From Tetrahymena thermophila SB210 (lineage: Eukaryota; Ciliophora; Oligohymenophorea; Hymenostomatida; Tetrahymenidae): a stretch of 64,000 nucleotides of DNA. Where the stretch lies: the NCBI RefSeq assembly GCF_000189635.1, contig NW_002475972.1:1-64000 (forward strand). Reading direction: 5' to 3'. The notes beneath the pieces are model-generated. The model saw nothing but the letters and a program-made list of their open reading frames with translations. It searched no databases and was not told the DNA's origin. Positions 23,301-36,900 of the stretch are shown here, in pieces (position 1 is the first letter of the stretch; every line of letters begins with the position of its first letter). The position numbers and the translations under genes were made by a program.

Positions 23301-25143
23301 TTCATTAATAGAGTTATAACTTTAAATTATTAAATTTTTTATGATATAATTATATGTAAAAATATTATTTTTCAAATTTATTTTTCTTTTTCTTTAAGAT
23401 AAAAATATGAATTAAGTAGAAATTACGAAAGATTTAATGTCAATTAACTAATATTATGACATTTTTCTAAGTTTAATGCAATTTATTTAGGACCATCTGA
23501 TACAAAATCATTCCAACTATTTTTTAATAAAACATGATATTTATTTAATTCTCAAAAATCAAATATATAAAAAATATTTTAAAATGAATGAGGTTTTTCA
23601 CAAAAACATTAAAGTAGAAAATATATTTTAAATCTATTTATTTTATTAGTTTTTATTCAGCTTCATTCTTCATAATTTTCATTTTTTCTTTTGTGCTTTA
23701 GCTTTCATAAAAGTAGCTGTAAAAAATAATCATTAAAATTATTTAGCTTTATATTTTTATTTAATATTTACCAGCAAATAATTAATTAGATAAACCTTGA
23801 TAAAAAATAAAATAGTAGAAGTTGCTAAGAATATTTTAGTAAATTGTTTACATAATATCATATCTAAAAATTTTGCTCTTTTAATCTTTATTTATTAAAT
23901 TAATTAAAGTAGAAAATAATTACACAAGATTGATCGAAAGAATTTCGTAGTGAATTCCTTTTAAAATATCATCAATATAATTTGTGTGAAACTTTCTGTG
24001 ATTTTATAATAATTTGATTTATTTTAAGCACTCTTCATTTATATAAAATTCTTTCAAATTTTATAGTAATAAGGTTGGTTCAATTTTAGTTTATCTGCAT
24101 GGATCTACCATTGGGGAAATTATTTTTTAGATAAATTTAATATGTCTAGAGTTTTTTAGAGTAGGAAGGACAGAGAATATATTTTTTACATTCAAATCTA
24201 TTTATTCTTATTGAGTAAGAGGTCTTTTGAGAAAAACTTCAATTAATAATAGCCCTAAAGAAAAAACATCTCCCTTTTATTAAGTTAAATTAATTATATT
24301 TCTTATATTAACAAGATAAATCTGCAAGCTTACTTTTATTGAGTTTGATTCTTCTGAGCCAGCTACTTCTTTAATAGGCATGCTTGAATGATAAATCAAA
24401 TCATACTTCAATTTAAAAATGTATATTTACTTATAATCGTATGTTTAATAAATATTATTTACACTTTGTTAAATATTAAGTTCTTCATCATTCTTAGATA
24501 ATCCTAAATCTGCTATATTTATTTATTTATGGAAATAGATAGAATCATAAAAATAAATTTGTAAATATAGACTATTTATATATAATAGATACCTATCAAA
24601 AATTGATTCTTAAATTTGCTGTATAGGATGTTGCTAGGTTTAATATTTCCATGGATATTTCCTTATTTATAGATTTTAAGTAAACCTTATAGTATTTGAT
24701 ATGTCATCGCTTAGATCTATAAGATATCTAAATCGTTTTAACTTAAAACATCAGTCAAGTTACCTATTTTATAATCTAAATTAATTTATATAAGATTTAA
24801 AGAGATTACCATCACAAAACTCCATAGCTAGGGCTACTAGTCCATTTGAGTCATCTTTAAAAGATTTAATCAACTATAAGATATATTTTTCATTCTTAAA
24901 TTATTTGAATATCTTTATTTGTTTCCCAAATTTTTCAAGAGATGCTAGATCTGATTTTATATAAATCTTTATTGCATGATAGCATTTTTTTTTTATTTAA
25001 AATGCTAAAACCACTTAGGAGGATTATTTTTTTTCTATATCATATACATATTCATACTTATTTTTCTTTAAGAAATCCTTAAGAATGTCTTCCTCTAAGT
25101 TTTATAATTTCTTTTTGCTACTAAATTAATTTTTGTTTCCCAT
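20337..25143 (-). CDS. LRR protein with N-terminal pseudokinase-like domain
   Basis: The start at 25143 reads MGNKNQFSSKKKLQNLEED; the Gly-2 context would suit N-myristoylation. Kinase-like blocks follow: CYHAIKIYIKSD (subdomain II lysine), LALAMEFCDG-like hinge, GNIHGNIKPSNILYSKF (24640-24610 region), ADLGLSKNDEE in place of DFG, and GDVFSLGLLLIEVFLKRPL (about 24280-24220). The catalytic Asp of HRD is Asn in HGN, so phosphotransfer is probably lost or weak. About 12 LRR exons follow on the minus strand, for example KNKICAKAAKHIGTILEK then CQQITQLEINLG (about 22995-22905) and NKICADGAQSILIYLER then CRNISTLNLNF (about 22775-22690). The last exon (about 20740 downward) is Lys/Asn-rich and appears to end at TGA near 20339-20337. 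Exon borders are approximate. It converges with the plus-strand LRR locus, with about 240 bp between. Confidence 0.7.
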
Positions 25144-25678
25144 TTTTTAACTACTTATCTATATGCAACCTTTAATAATTTATTAATCACTATTTACTAA
25201 TTAAAGACAATTAAGATATAGCCTAAATATTACAAAAATCCTAATAAAATGTAAGTAAAACCTATTTGTCAAAAGCAGTATAAATTATTAAAATTATCAA
25301 AAAAAAAATTCATAAAAATATATTTGTAATTGATTCCATTAAAAAAACTAATTTAATTTCTAAAAATTGAACAATAATGATTTGAATCCAAAAATAATTA
25401 AAAGCAAATTAGTGTAAATATAAATTATAAATACAAGAAAATAAACAATTATTTATTTTATAATTTTATCTGAAAATTATTATCAAAATAAATAATTAAA
25501 AAAAATATTTAGTCACATAAATAATATATTCTTGCTAAATTAGGGATATCTTAGCTACAAATTTTCTTTACATAAATGAAAACTTAAATCAAATTTATTA
25601 TACCAACTAAGAAAAATTTTTTATTATCAAGAGTTAAGCAAAATTAAAATTTTTTTCAAGTTAAATAAGGTTATTGAT

Positions 25679-26220
25679 ATGGTAGATGAAGAATATCATA
25701 ATAGTTTTTTTCTCTCATTTTTGGTTTCCAACATTCGCGATATACTAATACAGTCATAATTTGTGAAACTTTTATTAATATTTAAAATCTGATCAAAAAA
25801 ACTTGAAGTCTAATTTATTTTCAGATTTACTAAAATATTTTTGAAATCAAACAAATTTGTATTAAAATGTATTTAAATATCAATAAGATTTATTTTTGAT
25901 AATTCATGTTGAGTATTTAATAAATTTATAAAAAAAAGAATAATAAATAAAATGAATTTATTGCAATTTTTAATGTTTTCCAAGCAATATTTGTAAATCC
26001 GTCGGTATACAAAGGTATTCCAACTTAAGATTTAAAAATCTGTATTCCTGAACTTTGTTCTAAAATTAACACTGTTATATGAAAAGTAATCAATATGCCT
26101 AAAATAAAAAATTCTACAGATTAAGAAGTAGATAAATACTGTGAAATCTATGTCAAAGGATTTTTTGATAGAAATAAATCTTTAAACAGCTAAAAAGATG
26201 AAGTTCTTAAGATTTATTGA
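25679..26220 (+). CDS. Possible small plus-strand gene (two short ORFs)
   Basis: Two TGA-terminated ORFs stand out. One from ATG 25679 reads MVDEEYHNSFFLSFLVSN and continues to a TGA near 25790 (about 37 aa). The other runs from ATG 26095 to TGA 26218-26220 (41 aa, MPKIKNSTDQEVDKY... with CEIYVKGFFDRNKS). The second has a balanced composition more like protein than the surroundings. They may be exons of one gene or independent chance frames. No domain recognised. Confidence 0.25.
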
Positions 26221-26434
26221 AATTAATTTTAATGAAAATCAGCTAACAAATTAACAATTTTATTAATAATGCTTTACTGTATTATATTTATTTTATACCT
26301 TGGTTTGAATTTTAATTAATTGAAAAAATCTTTTATTTAAATTACATTAAATATTAATTCTGATCAATATAAATAAGATAATGAAACTAAATGTTTATTT
26401 CAAGCTTAAAAAAATATTCTATTTCACCCTAAAA

Positions 26435-26435
<1 letters not shown>

Positions 26436-26466
<31 letters not shown>

Positions 26467-26467
26467 A
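26436..26467. repeat. (AAAT)n simple repeat
   Basis: About eight AAAT units in intergenic DNA. Confidence 0.9.
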
Positions 26468-26743
26468 TTTTCATCATAACAGAGGAATTTAAGTGATACG
26501 TAAATATATCTTTTTTAGTTATAATATCTCATTTTTAAGTAATTAATTTAAAAGATGATGATACATTCCATACTTAAAGATAATTAGGATTATTATGTTT
26601 TATTATTTACGAAATTACATAATTTGGTGATTTCTTTATTTTCTTTCTTTAACAAAATACTAAATATTCCATTGTATATATATGAATGAATGATTTGATT
26701 GTATGTTTTTTAATAAACAAAATTAAATTGTAATTAAATTCAA

Positions 26744-26752
26744 AAAAAAAAA
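26744..26752 (-). terminator. Pol III T-run after tRNA-Gln
   Basis: On the minus strand the tRNA 3' end is followed within a few bases by an uninterrupted T-run of about ten, a standard Pol III stop. Confidence 0.75.
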
Positions 26753-26755
26753 TCA

Positions 26756-26826
26756 GGTCCCACTGGGATTCGAACCCAGGTCAAGGGATTTAAAGTCCCC
26801 AGTACTAACCACTATACTATGGAACC
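26756..26826 (-). tRNA. tRNA-Gln (anticodon UUA), reads UAA as Gln
   Basis: The minus strand folds as a full 71-nt tRNA: acceptor GGTTCCA with TGGGACC, D arm GTAT...GTAC, anticodon stem GGGGA with TCCCT around loop CTTTAAA (anticodon TTA), and T arm CTGGG-TTCGAAT-CCCAG. Internal Pol III boxes are present (A box TAGTATAGTGG, B box GGTTCGAATCC). A run of T follows the 3' end on this strand and should terminate Pol III. Anticodon UUA pairs with UAA, a stop in the standard code and Gln in Tetrahymena and related ciliates. No intron. Confidence 0.95.
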
Positions 26827-27083
26827 GGTTCTAGCAATTTACTATTTTAAATTTTATAGATTTTTTAAAATGTAATTTTTATATTAGAAAATTAATTTAA
26901 AAAGTTAAAGTTTAAATTAAATATGGTTCAGCTGCTTTAATTAATTGGAGTAATTTTATTTTGATAACTTTAAGTTACTTATTTACTTACTTTATAACTT
27001 AATATTAAATATAACAGATTTTACCTATTTCAAAATTTATAATCAATTATTAAAATTAAAGTTTTATTTGTTATCCAATTTTA

Positions 27084-27100
27084 TTTTAAAAAGTAAAAAG
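27084..27100 (-). terminator. Pol III T-run after 5S rRNA
   Basis: On the minus strand the 5S 3' end is followed immediately by CTTTTTACTTTTT, giving two T-runs suitable for Pol III termination. Confidence 0.75.
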
Positions 27101-27218
27101 GTTGTCGACACTGGGACTTCCCAAGCGGTCCCCCACCTTAGTACTAACCCAGCCTTAAGGCGCTTAACTTCGGAGTTCGAATGGGATCCGGTGTTTTCAC
27201 CTTAGTATGGCCGACAAC
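27101..27218 (-). rRNA. 5S ribosomal RNA
   Basis: The minus strand reads GTTGTCGGCCATACTAAGG at its 5' end (27218), then CCGGATCCCATTCGAACTCC, GAAGTTAAGCGCC and GGGTTAGTACTAAGGTGGG, and ends GTCCCAGTGTCGACAAC. The two ends pair to form helix I. The internal GAAGTTAAGC block is typical of eukaryotic 5S RNA. Length about 118 nt, normal for 5S. It is a single copy in this window, about 275 bp from the tRNA-Gln and on the same strand. Confidence 0.97.
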
Positions 27219-27940
27219 AAAATAAATATGAATAGGAATCTATTTATTAATAAATTTTTTTGAAATAATAATTAAAAAAATAATAGCAAAAGCTTTTCAA
27301 ATATAAAGATAACAATTTTATACTTTAAACTAATCTATGTATTTAATAGTCTAAGAGATATTTAACCAATAAATAAAAAATTGATTCAGAAAACAAATTC
27401 AAATAAAAAATTTAAAATATTTCTTTAAATATTAAAACTGCTTTTTTAAATTATTTAAATTAAGATAATGTTTCATTTTATCAAACATTTCTGGAAAATT
27501 ATATTTTAGTTTGTATATAAAAAAAAGTGAATATAAGAAATAAATGCACTAAAATATTGTAGATAGATAGAAGAGCTAATTATTAAAAGGGATAAAAAAA
27601 TATAGTAGAATATAGAAAAAATAGATTTATGATTAATTAATAAATTATTACAAAGAAATTTACATTTAAAACTATTAAATAATAAACATTGTTATTATTA
27701 GTGTATGTATCTTTAATAAGGGAGTACCATAAACACATAAATATGATTTATACTTTTTTAAATATATTTATATTTGACATATTAAAAAATTTCCAATAAA
27801 TTAAAAAAAATTACATGATAAAATTTAGTAGTTATTATTATGTCTAAAAAAGATATTATTAAAAATTTAAATAACATATAATTAAATAACAAAAACAAAT
27901 ATCAAAATAATTAATATTTAAATCAAAATTAATTAAGACA
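27219..27940. other. Intergenic region
   Basis: AT-rich DNA between the 5S gene and the 3' end of the first large membrane protein gene. No exon or RNA gene recognised. Confidence 0.5.
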
Positions 27941-30900
27941 TCAAAAATTTAAAGACTTCTAATTATCTAACTTGCTTTCAAATTCTAAAGTATTTTACAT
28001 TATGATTTAATTTTCTTGACTTTAAGTATAGTTGTAAGGATTTATTAAATCTAAGTTGCTAGCTGTTTATTCTTTTGATTTGTATAAAAATAAATAAATA
28101 AATAATTAATTTGTATAAATCAAAATAAATTTACGTTATAGATTATTGTAGGTTCTCCTCATTAATTGAGATTAGCAGCTTATTTATTTTAATTAATTGA
28201 AATTATTGTTCCTCATATCTTACTTTATACTAGAAGTCAAAAAATTATAATTTCTCACCTTTTCTAGTTCTTTTCTTTCTGAAGGGATATTCATAAATTA
28301 GCTTTCTATATTAAACTAAACCAACAATTACTCTTCATTATAAATATTGTAGTTTTTTAAGAATTTCAGAAGAAGTCTAAATTTTCTTTAAACTTCTTTT
28401 AACTTAATCAAAGATCTTATTTTTTAGTTACTAATTATTTAAACATTAGTGAATTTTTTAGGATATTTTTATTTTAATTTCAAGAGTAAATTCTAAACTA
28501 AATTATTTTCAGTTTTATTTGCTTTTACTTATATATTTACCATTCCAAATATCAATTATAAGAAGAGATATATGTTTGGTAGTATAATAATTAAAACAGT
28601 GATGACTAAAAAAGCTGTTTATTGTATATATGAAGACGATATCTGTTAAATGTAAAACAGATTCAAAGCTAATATGCAGAGTAAATTTGAAAAATGCTGT
28701 AAATCGTTGTAATTTTATTAAATATAAGGCTTTGATTTTCCTACTAAAAAGATATTTAGCGACATAATAACATTCATTATCAAAACCTATTTTTTAAATT
28801 GTGTAAGCTTTTTTAAAAAAGTAAAATAAAATTTTACTTAAATTGTCTGATTGTTTTCTTTGAGCAAAATAAAAATTATGATTAGTGATGCTTTGTAAAT
28901 GATCTTATAGAACTCCCAATAGTACATTTTATCTCTAAATCCTGCAAATATGTATGAATATTACACTTTAATAAAAAAAGACTTCTTTTTTTTTCTGACA
29001 AGGTACACGCTAACAAATAAAATAATAGGTATGATCATTCCATAGATGATCAACAGAGGTAAACAAAATATAAATATATATGGTAAATGATATTTTGGAT
29101 CATAGCATTTAATATTATAGTCTAAATCCATATACTTTTAATCTCCTATCTAAACACAATTCATGGACTTACTTAGCATAGTAATAATTGAAACAAAATA
29201 ATAAAAGTATATAAAAATTAAAGCAGCTCTGGCATGCCTTATGAATAAATTTTATTTGAACCTTAAAAATATATAGCCTATTATAAAATATGAGGTGATA
29301 ATAAAAATAGGCTGCAATAAAGACCACAGCAATTAATAAAACCACAAAGGTCGTAAACTTGGATTCTTTGCAAATACGCAGTCTATAGATTTACTGATAG
29401 CTCCTAATGGATTACCTGATATTTAAATAGGCACTGAAATAGCCATTAAATTATTAAATAAGCTATAAACCAAAGCAAGAATTTGCAAATGATCATTTAG
29501 AATCTTTGAAAATATTTTTTGTCTATCTGATTTATCTAAAATATAGTTTTAAATTAATATAAATTTATTTTTAAAAATGCTTGATTACATGTGTTGCTTA
29601 AAAAAAGTATCCCTGACTTTTTAACATAATGGCCTAAAAGTTTAATATACAGCTGTTTTTATATGCTTCTTACCATAAAAAAAATATAAGCCATGACTAC
29701 AAAGAATTTTAGAAAGTTATTTAAGAAAATTATCATTGTATTATCTGAGCATTTGTAGCATTATTTTGATGTGATATATTCAGCATACGAATCATCCCAA
29801 ATTTTACCATAAATATCACATGATCCACATATTATACCTATATATCCTCTTGCACAATTGAACTTTTTAATTTAAAATTAAATTAGAAAAAAATAATGAT
29901 TAAAAAATTATTATTTATCTCATTTATCTAATTTAAAATATTAAAAATAGAAAAATTCATCCATGATTCTTTTCTGGGCATTGCGTATTACATCATTCAA
30001 AAAACAAATTATTTAATATGTTATTTAATTTAGTTTTTTTTATAGAAATAATTATTTTTATATTATTCTAAAAAATTTTTTTTTCTTCAAATTTTAATAA
30101 GTTTTTCATTTAAAAAATAAGAAAATATTTTTTTTTTTTTTTTCATAATCTTTAATTTAATTATGCTTATATATAAATTTTATTTTAGTATTACAAAGTG
30201 CTATATGTACAAAAATAATCTTACTTTTGATTAATTGCTTTCAGGTTAACAGACATCGGGATTTTAATTACAATAAATAATCTCATCAGTAAATTCATTA
30301 CTTCTCCAGTAACCATTTTTCAATTAAATTTTTGAACCTTAGCAATATTCAGCAGAGTCTGGACATTTTTTGCACTCGCCATCAAGAATATCTAATGAGT
30401 ATTTTCCCTCTGGACAAGACTCACAAATAATAGAATTACTAAATTATTTTTGAATCTACCCTATTTTACATTGATCAAAGTTAAGTATCACTTAAAGATC
30501 TAATTAGCCTTAATTAGTTTAAATATTATTATTAGAATCAACTAATTGTGGAAACACATTTGATTTTATTTTCATAATCATAGTACTGAGTGGCTTATAC
30601 ATAGGTTATACTGTTAATTAAAACCCTCCATTTTAATAATCGCCGGATTTTAAATTTCCTACACATTATATTTATTATATATTTAATTAATCACATGTAA
30701 TTTCTATATTGATCTATCTAATTATTAGTAAGATATCATCACTTAAGCTATTTTAGTTTTGAATTGATGGAATAAAAACAGGAGTTCCTTCTTCATCAAG
30801 AATCTGTATTTTTGAAAAAATTATTTAATCACCACTTTAAATTCCTTCAACTTCAAGTGAGTTTTATTTGTAATTTATATTATGTGAGCTCTAAATAGAA

Positions 30901-33900
30901 ATATCCTTTTGAGAAATATAAATTATTCTTAAAGTTGAACCTAAATTTTTACCATAGATGTTTGCATAATTATTTTATATAGTATTATTTTGCTTGATAC
31001 CTTTCTATAATAATAATACAAAGTCAGGAACTATTTATTAATAATAAATTCCACCTCCAATTTGAGCTTTATTAGATTCTATTTGGGAATTCTTTAATAT
31101 TAAATTAACTTTGGATAGGTTTATAGCTCCTCCAGTAGATAAAATGGCTTAATTTAGGACAAAAGCAGAAAAGTTAATATCCAAAGTACCCAAATATTAT
31201 GCATTTATAAAATTGATTGCACCTCCATTTTTTTAAAGACATTAGTTAGAAATAAAATGTGAGTAATATATATTAACCTTTTATGTCTCTATTAGTTATA
31301 AAACACCTCCATATCCATTTGAGTTTATATTATCTTAAAATATACATTCAATAAATGTAATATTGTAGCATTAATTAACTTGTATAAATGATGAAAATGT
31401 GTTTTAATTTAATTTGTTAAGCTTAAGAGTTAAATTATCTAATGTAACTTAATCTAAATTATTCAGTAAAATAAGAGAAGCTTCCAAATTAATTTTATTA
31501 TTAATAAAAGACGATTTAAGTAGCTTTGCCTCCCTTTAATATAGTAGTTAGTTATTTTAAAGTTATTACTCATTAACTGATAAGAACGATATAAAGTTAT
31601 CAAAAAATTAAGTATCTTAAATAATGAAACTTGTAATGTTAATAAAGTTTATTGCAAATTAATGTTTGTTATTATTTGATAAAGGTTATATGTTATCCAT
31701 AGACATTTTGTTTATTTATAATACCTGAGCATTTATATCTATAATATTAAGATCTGTAAACACAGAGCTGACAGTAAAATTTTTAACTTAAATTGAATCA
31801 ACTTGTAAAAATATTTAAGTTTAGTTAGAATTAATTATAGTTATGTCTTTTATGAATAAAGACTAACAAATAAATGAAACTGGATTAATTTCTAAGTTTT
31901 ACAAGCTAATCAAACTAAGTGAGTTACTATTTTTAACTTAAATTTCTTATATACTCGTAAAAGATGAAAATAAAGCATTAAAAATTGTAGAAAAATGTAA
32001 TTTAACGATTTAAATATTTGTAATATTAGTGTTTTAGATTAATTAGACATTAAAGAGTTAAATATTCTATGATTAAGTAATATTAAGATCAGAAACTTCC
32101 AAATAATAAGAATTATTTAAGTAAAATATTTGCAAGTTAGAAGAACTAAACACATTAATACTATTGATAGTCATATTTGTATTATTAACAGCACTAAAAA
32201 TGGTTTGAATATTTTGGCTTAAGGTCATAGATTATTTGATATTAATGTTTGAAAGATAAACATTCTTAATTTGAATTTTTGTGTTATTAGTCAGACTGAA
32301 TAAATTATTTGAAATTGTATTTAGGTTGCTTATATTAAGTTTTTCTATAACAACTAATTAGCAATTTTAGATAATTAATTACCCAAAACTTTAGCTTTCT
32401 TGTGCAACTAAATTAATGCTAGTAAGATAGACTTTTTCAAAATTTTACAAAATCAGTGAATTTTATATGTTTAAAGTTATATCTGACATTTAAAATATTT
32501 TCATGATATTATTTTAATTTAGATTTATCAAACCCAAGCTCAATTACATTTATTTTATCTAAAAATTTACAATTTGTTTTGCATAAGGAATATTGTCTTA
32601 CCAACATATATTACTATTTTAAGAAGTTGACTAATTAATCAAAGATAATTATTAACTAACTTAAATTTCGTTAAATAATTAGTGAGATAAAGATCTAATA
32701 CATTATTAATCAAGATATACTATCTCTATCAATTGAAGAGTTGTATCAATATTAAAATTTTATAAATTTGGTAAAATTTAGTAAAGTGTTTCTTATGTAC
32801 GAATGTTCTCTTCAGTTCTATCCTATTGATTTATACTAAGGCTGCATTTATCGTTAGGTGATAAAGGTATTACTATTCTTTCTATATCAGATTAAGAAGA
32901 CAAGATAATAAGCAAACTATATTACCCTTCTTAACTTTTTATGAGTTACAAAACCTAGATTTGATAATATTTCTTATTTTTTTAAAAGAGGACTTTATAA
33001 TCAGAGTTATATTATAATTATATTAAGTAAATTTATTCTTTTTATACTATTATGAAATAATTATTAAAATTGACACTAATCATATTTATTGCTTCTTGTA
33101 TACCATAATTTATTACAGGAAATTATTATTAAAAGCTCAAACCATTATAGATTATTATATCTGTTGGGCACACAGAATATATGAAATTAGAGTCAAAAGT
33201 TATTATTGCTTGCTTCAAGCATGGATTTAATAAAGAACTTATAAAATTCAAATTCCAATCGTAAATATTTGTTATACCTTTATTTAAGACAGCATATAGA
33301 ATTTTTCTAAAAGGATCATTTACAATATTTGTAATTGTAGTTTTTTGAAGTAATAATTGTTAAAATAAATTTGTACTCACATTTAAAATTTAGATAATAG
33401 TGTTTTAAGAATCTGATGAAATGATACACACTAAAGAAGTACTTTAGTTAGATTCAATATAATCATTAGTATTATATCTGTCTTCATATTCAAAAGGGAT
33501 TTTCCACCAATTACTTTAATAATTCTTTATATCTTTAGATTAAAGCTTAAACATGAACTAAAATACACTGGTATTTTAAATATTAATATCATTTATTTTT
33601 TTTGTTAAAATATTGAAGGTATAAATTATATTGACAGAAGGAAGAACTATAAAATCACCAATTATTAAAGCTTAAGAGAAGTCACTCTATGGAAGACTAG
33701 AAAAATTAACTTCATTAATTTGGTCAACTTGTAGGTTTAATTAATTTAATTATAAATTTTGCTAGTATAAAATGAGAATTTACAACCTAGGTTTATCATA
33801 AAAATAGTTGTCTGGATTTTAAGATAATTGTATCTTTTAAATTAATTACAGTTTTTCATTTAATAAATCTACTTCGATTAAATAAAGGTTATCAAACAGT

Positions 33901-36900
33901 ATATAAATAATTTATTTTGTGCTTATTTGTATTAACTCAGTAAAGTATGGATGAATATTGTACTAATCTTGTTGTAATATTAAATAATCTACTAACACTG
34001 CTTATTTAAACAAGTTAATAGAATAATTTGCTAAACTATAATAAACTTAATATTAATCGTTGAATACTATGTTTTATACGTTTTAGTATTATGCTAAATT
34101 AGTTTCAGAAGAATAGAGAACTTCAGCCAAATCAAAAGAAATCAGTGCAGTTAAAGTCAGTACATTTAATAAATTAAATTAAGTGTTTAGATATATATTC
34201 TATATAGGAGTTTATTCTTATTATTGCAGGGAAAAACTTTCAATAAATTACATTTGAGGATATTAATACATGTGAATAAACTTATCTGAGTATAAAAAAA
34301 TGATTTTTTTATTCTCATCCATTATGATTCCTTTTGTTTGATATACATAAATTTAAAAAAGAGTCACTTCGTTTGTTAAACAATTGCATAAATAAATTAT
34401 TGGAGTATTATCAATAACAATTAAGCTTTTATATTTTTAAAAATAGTATGCTGAGTGATTATCAAATTAGCTAGTAGTTTTATATAAAAAAAAGGTACTA
34501 TTAGTAAAAACTTTGATAATAAAGATCTGTTTTTTTGATCCTGTGAGGAGAATGTAAATGTCTTTATCTAAATCATAGATAGATTATGTCAATTGATATT
34601 AACAAATATCCTTGTAGTTTATGAGTTAGTCATCATCTTTTTTAATTACATGTAATTAATTTTCCAAGGTATACAAAGCAAAAATTTTATTTATCACATT
34701 TATTATTGGATTAGAACATAAATCCACACCGTAATAATTAGATAATAACTATTTAATAAATAATTAAGTTAAAAATTTAATATATTATATTTTAATAGGT
34801 ATATTATATTTGCTTATTTTTAAATTCTATTAAGAAATTTGAAATTATTGAATTTATGAAAAAATATTTACTTAATTTGTTAACAGTTCTCCGCTTGTAT
34901 AATCAAAGATTTAAAAACAAGGTTTGCTCAAAATTATTAATTTTTCATTACAATCTAAATCAAATATAACCTAACTCATATCTAAAAAAGACAAACATTA
35001 TAATGAATTCAAGTTTATTTAAATTTAGCTATTATCTAACATCTATGAATAAAATAAATAAAAGTTAATTAATAAATAGAGTTGTATAAAAATCTTACGT
35101 TTATAGAGTAGATGATATTTTAACTGGTTTATGTAACTATAATATTTTGCTACTAACATACTCTATACTAAATTATCTTAGAATCTAAAGTACATATTTG
35201 TTTATTTTGTGTATTTGAAAAAGTAGAAAATAAATACAGTGAATTATTTGTTACATAAATAAATTGTAGAGAAATCCAATCTAAAATGTAAACGTTAATG
35301 TCTGACTCAAGCAAGAAATTCATACTGATAACTTTAAAAACATCTGTAGAATTGTAAATAGTAATTTAATTGGTGCTCTTATCATGAATTGCAATCCAGT
35401 TTTAACCATTATCAAATTATTATGCGAGAAATATCTGGCTCTAAGGATTTAAATTTAAAATACGGTAAGGATTATTAAACAAATTTGTATGCCAATAGAA
35501 GTCATTTTATGATTAGAAGAAGTGAATTTAAGAATCACCATATTTTTCTTACCCAATAAATATATTATCTTCTTATTATGTTTTAATTATTATCATATTT
35601 TAACTATCTATGATATTTTCTGATTTCTTGTAGTATTGTGTATCATCTAAATGATAATAATTTATTATTTAATCAACTGGTTACATGCTTATAGATGTAC
35701 TTGTTGTTGTTAAATTAAATAATTGTTTTGTAAGGAGATCAAATTTATAAAAAAAGTCAAATTCACAAAAGTATATTTATTTATCATCAGAGAAAAAATT
35801 TGTTATGAAGAATCCAGATAGAATTTTACCAAGATATTATAGGTCAAATGTGTAAGCTGAAATATTATTAAATCCAATAACAAATATCTCTTTAGTTATT
35901 TATGAAGTCAAATAGAAGCTTTAGTAAAATTTACCTACTAGATTAGCTAACTAGTATTCAAGTGTTCTCTTGCTTATTGAAAATGGCTAAAATAAATAAT
36001 CATATGTCTGTAAATAAATAAGATCTCCGTCAAAAATTGCTGGCAGTTTTTTATCGTTATCAATAAACATAAAATCTATAAAATTTTAAGAAGGAGAAAA
36101 GCTAAAAATCTAATTTAAACTAGCTGAAACTAAATCAAACTAATAAAGTGATTAATCCTAATAGCTGAGAATCACTAAAAAACTATCATTTACTACAATA
36201 AAATTGCCCTATATGTTGGTCAAATTAGCAAATATTCTTTAGTTAGCTAAATCTACTAATAAGAGTATATCTTAAATTATCAAAATTTTTTTGGATTAGA
36301 TGTAACATGCATTAGACCTGAAAGAAAAGCTACTTATATTATAATTTAAAATAACCTTTTTATTTGAAATATCAGTAATATACTCTTATAAAGCTCCAGC
36401 AGACGAAAATGATGTTATTAAATACTAATTATCGAATACACGATTAATTATTTATTGATTGCCTTATACTTAAAGAGATTATTAAATTGTTGTTAAAATT
36501 CTTGGATTTTTTTAGAGATAATTTAGTTAATAGATTATATTTTATTTACTTATAAGAATCTACTAAAGGAAATAATTATCATTTATAGTGTAAAATTAGG
36601 GTTTTTAAGTTGATTAATTTACATTCAAAATTAATTAATTCATAGACATAATCTTATATGAAAACTATACTTAGCTCATTATTTGTTTGTAAAACTAAAT
36701 ATTTTAGCTTAAAGATTAATATGGATTAAGAAATTCAAATACCAAATCATTTTTAATTAAATTGTATTTAATTCGTATGCAATTATTGTAAAGTCCAAAG
36801 TTTTAAGCATATTTAATGTATTTGCTTATTATAATCTATATTTCATCTTACTATAGCATAAATCCAATTACTTAGTATTGTAAGAATTTCTTGTTTATTT

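Larger units (their letters stand above)
25144..26755. other. Intergenic region
   Basis: AT-rich DNA upstream of the pseudokinase gene and downstream of the tRNA. Apart from two short plus-strand ORFs (listed) and an AAAT simple repeat, I see nothing that looks coding. Confidence 0.5.
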
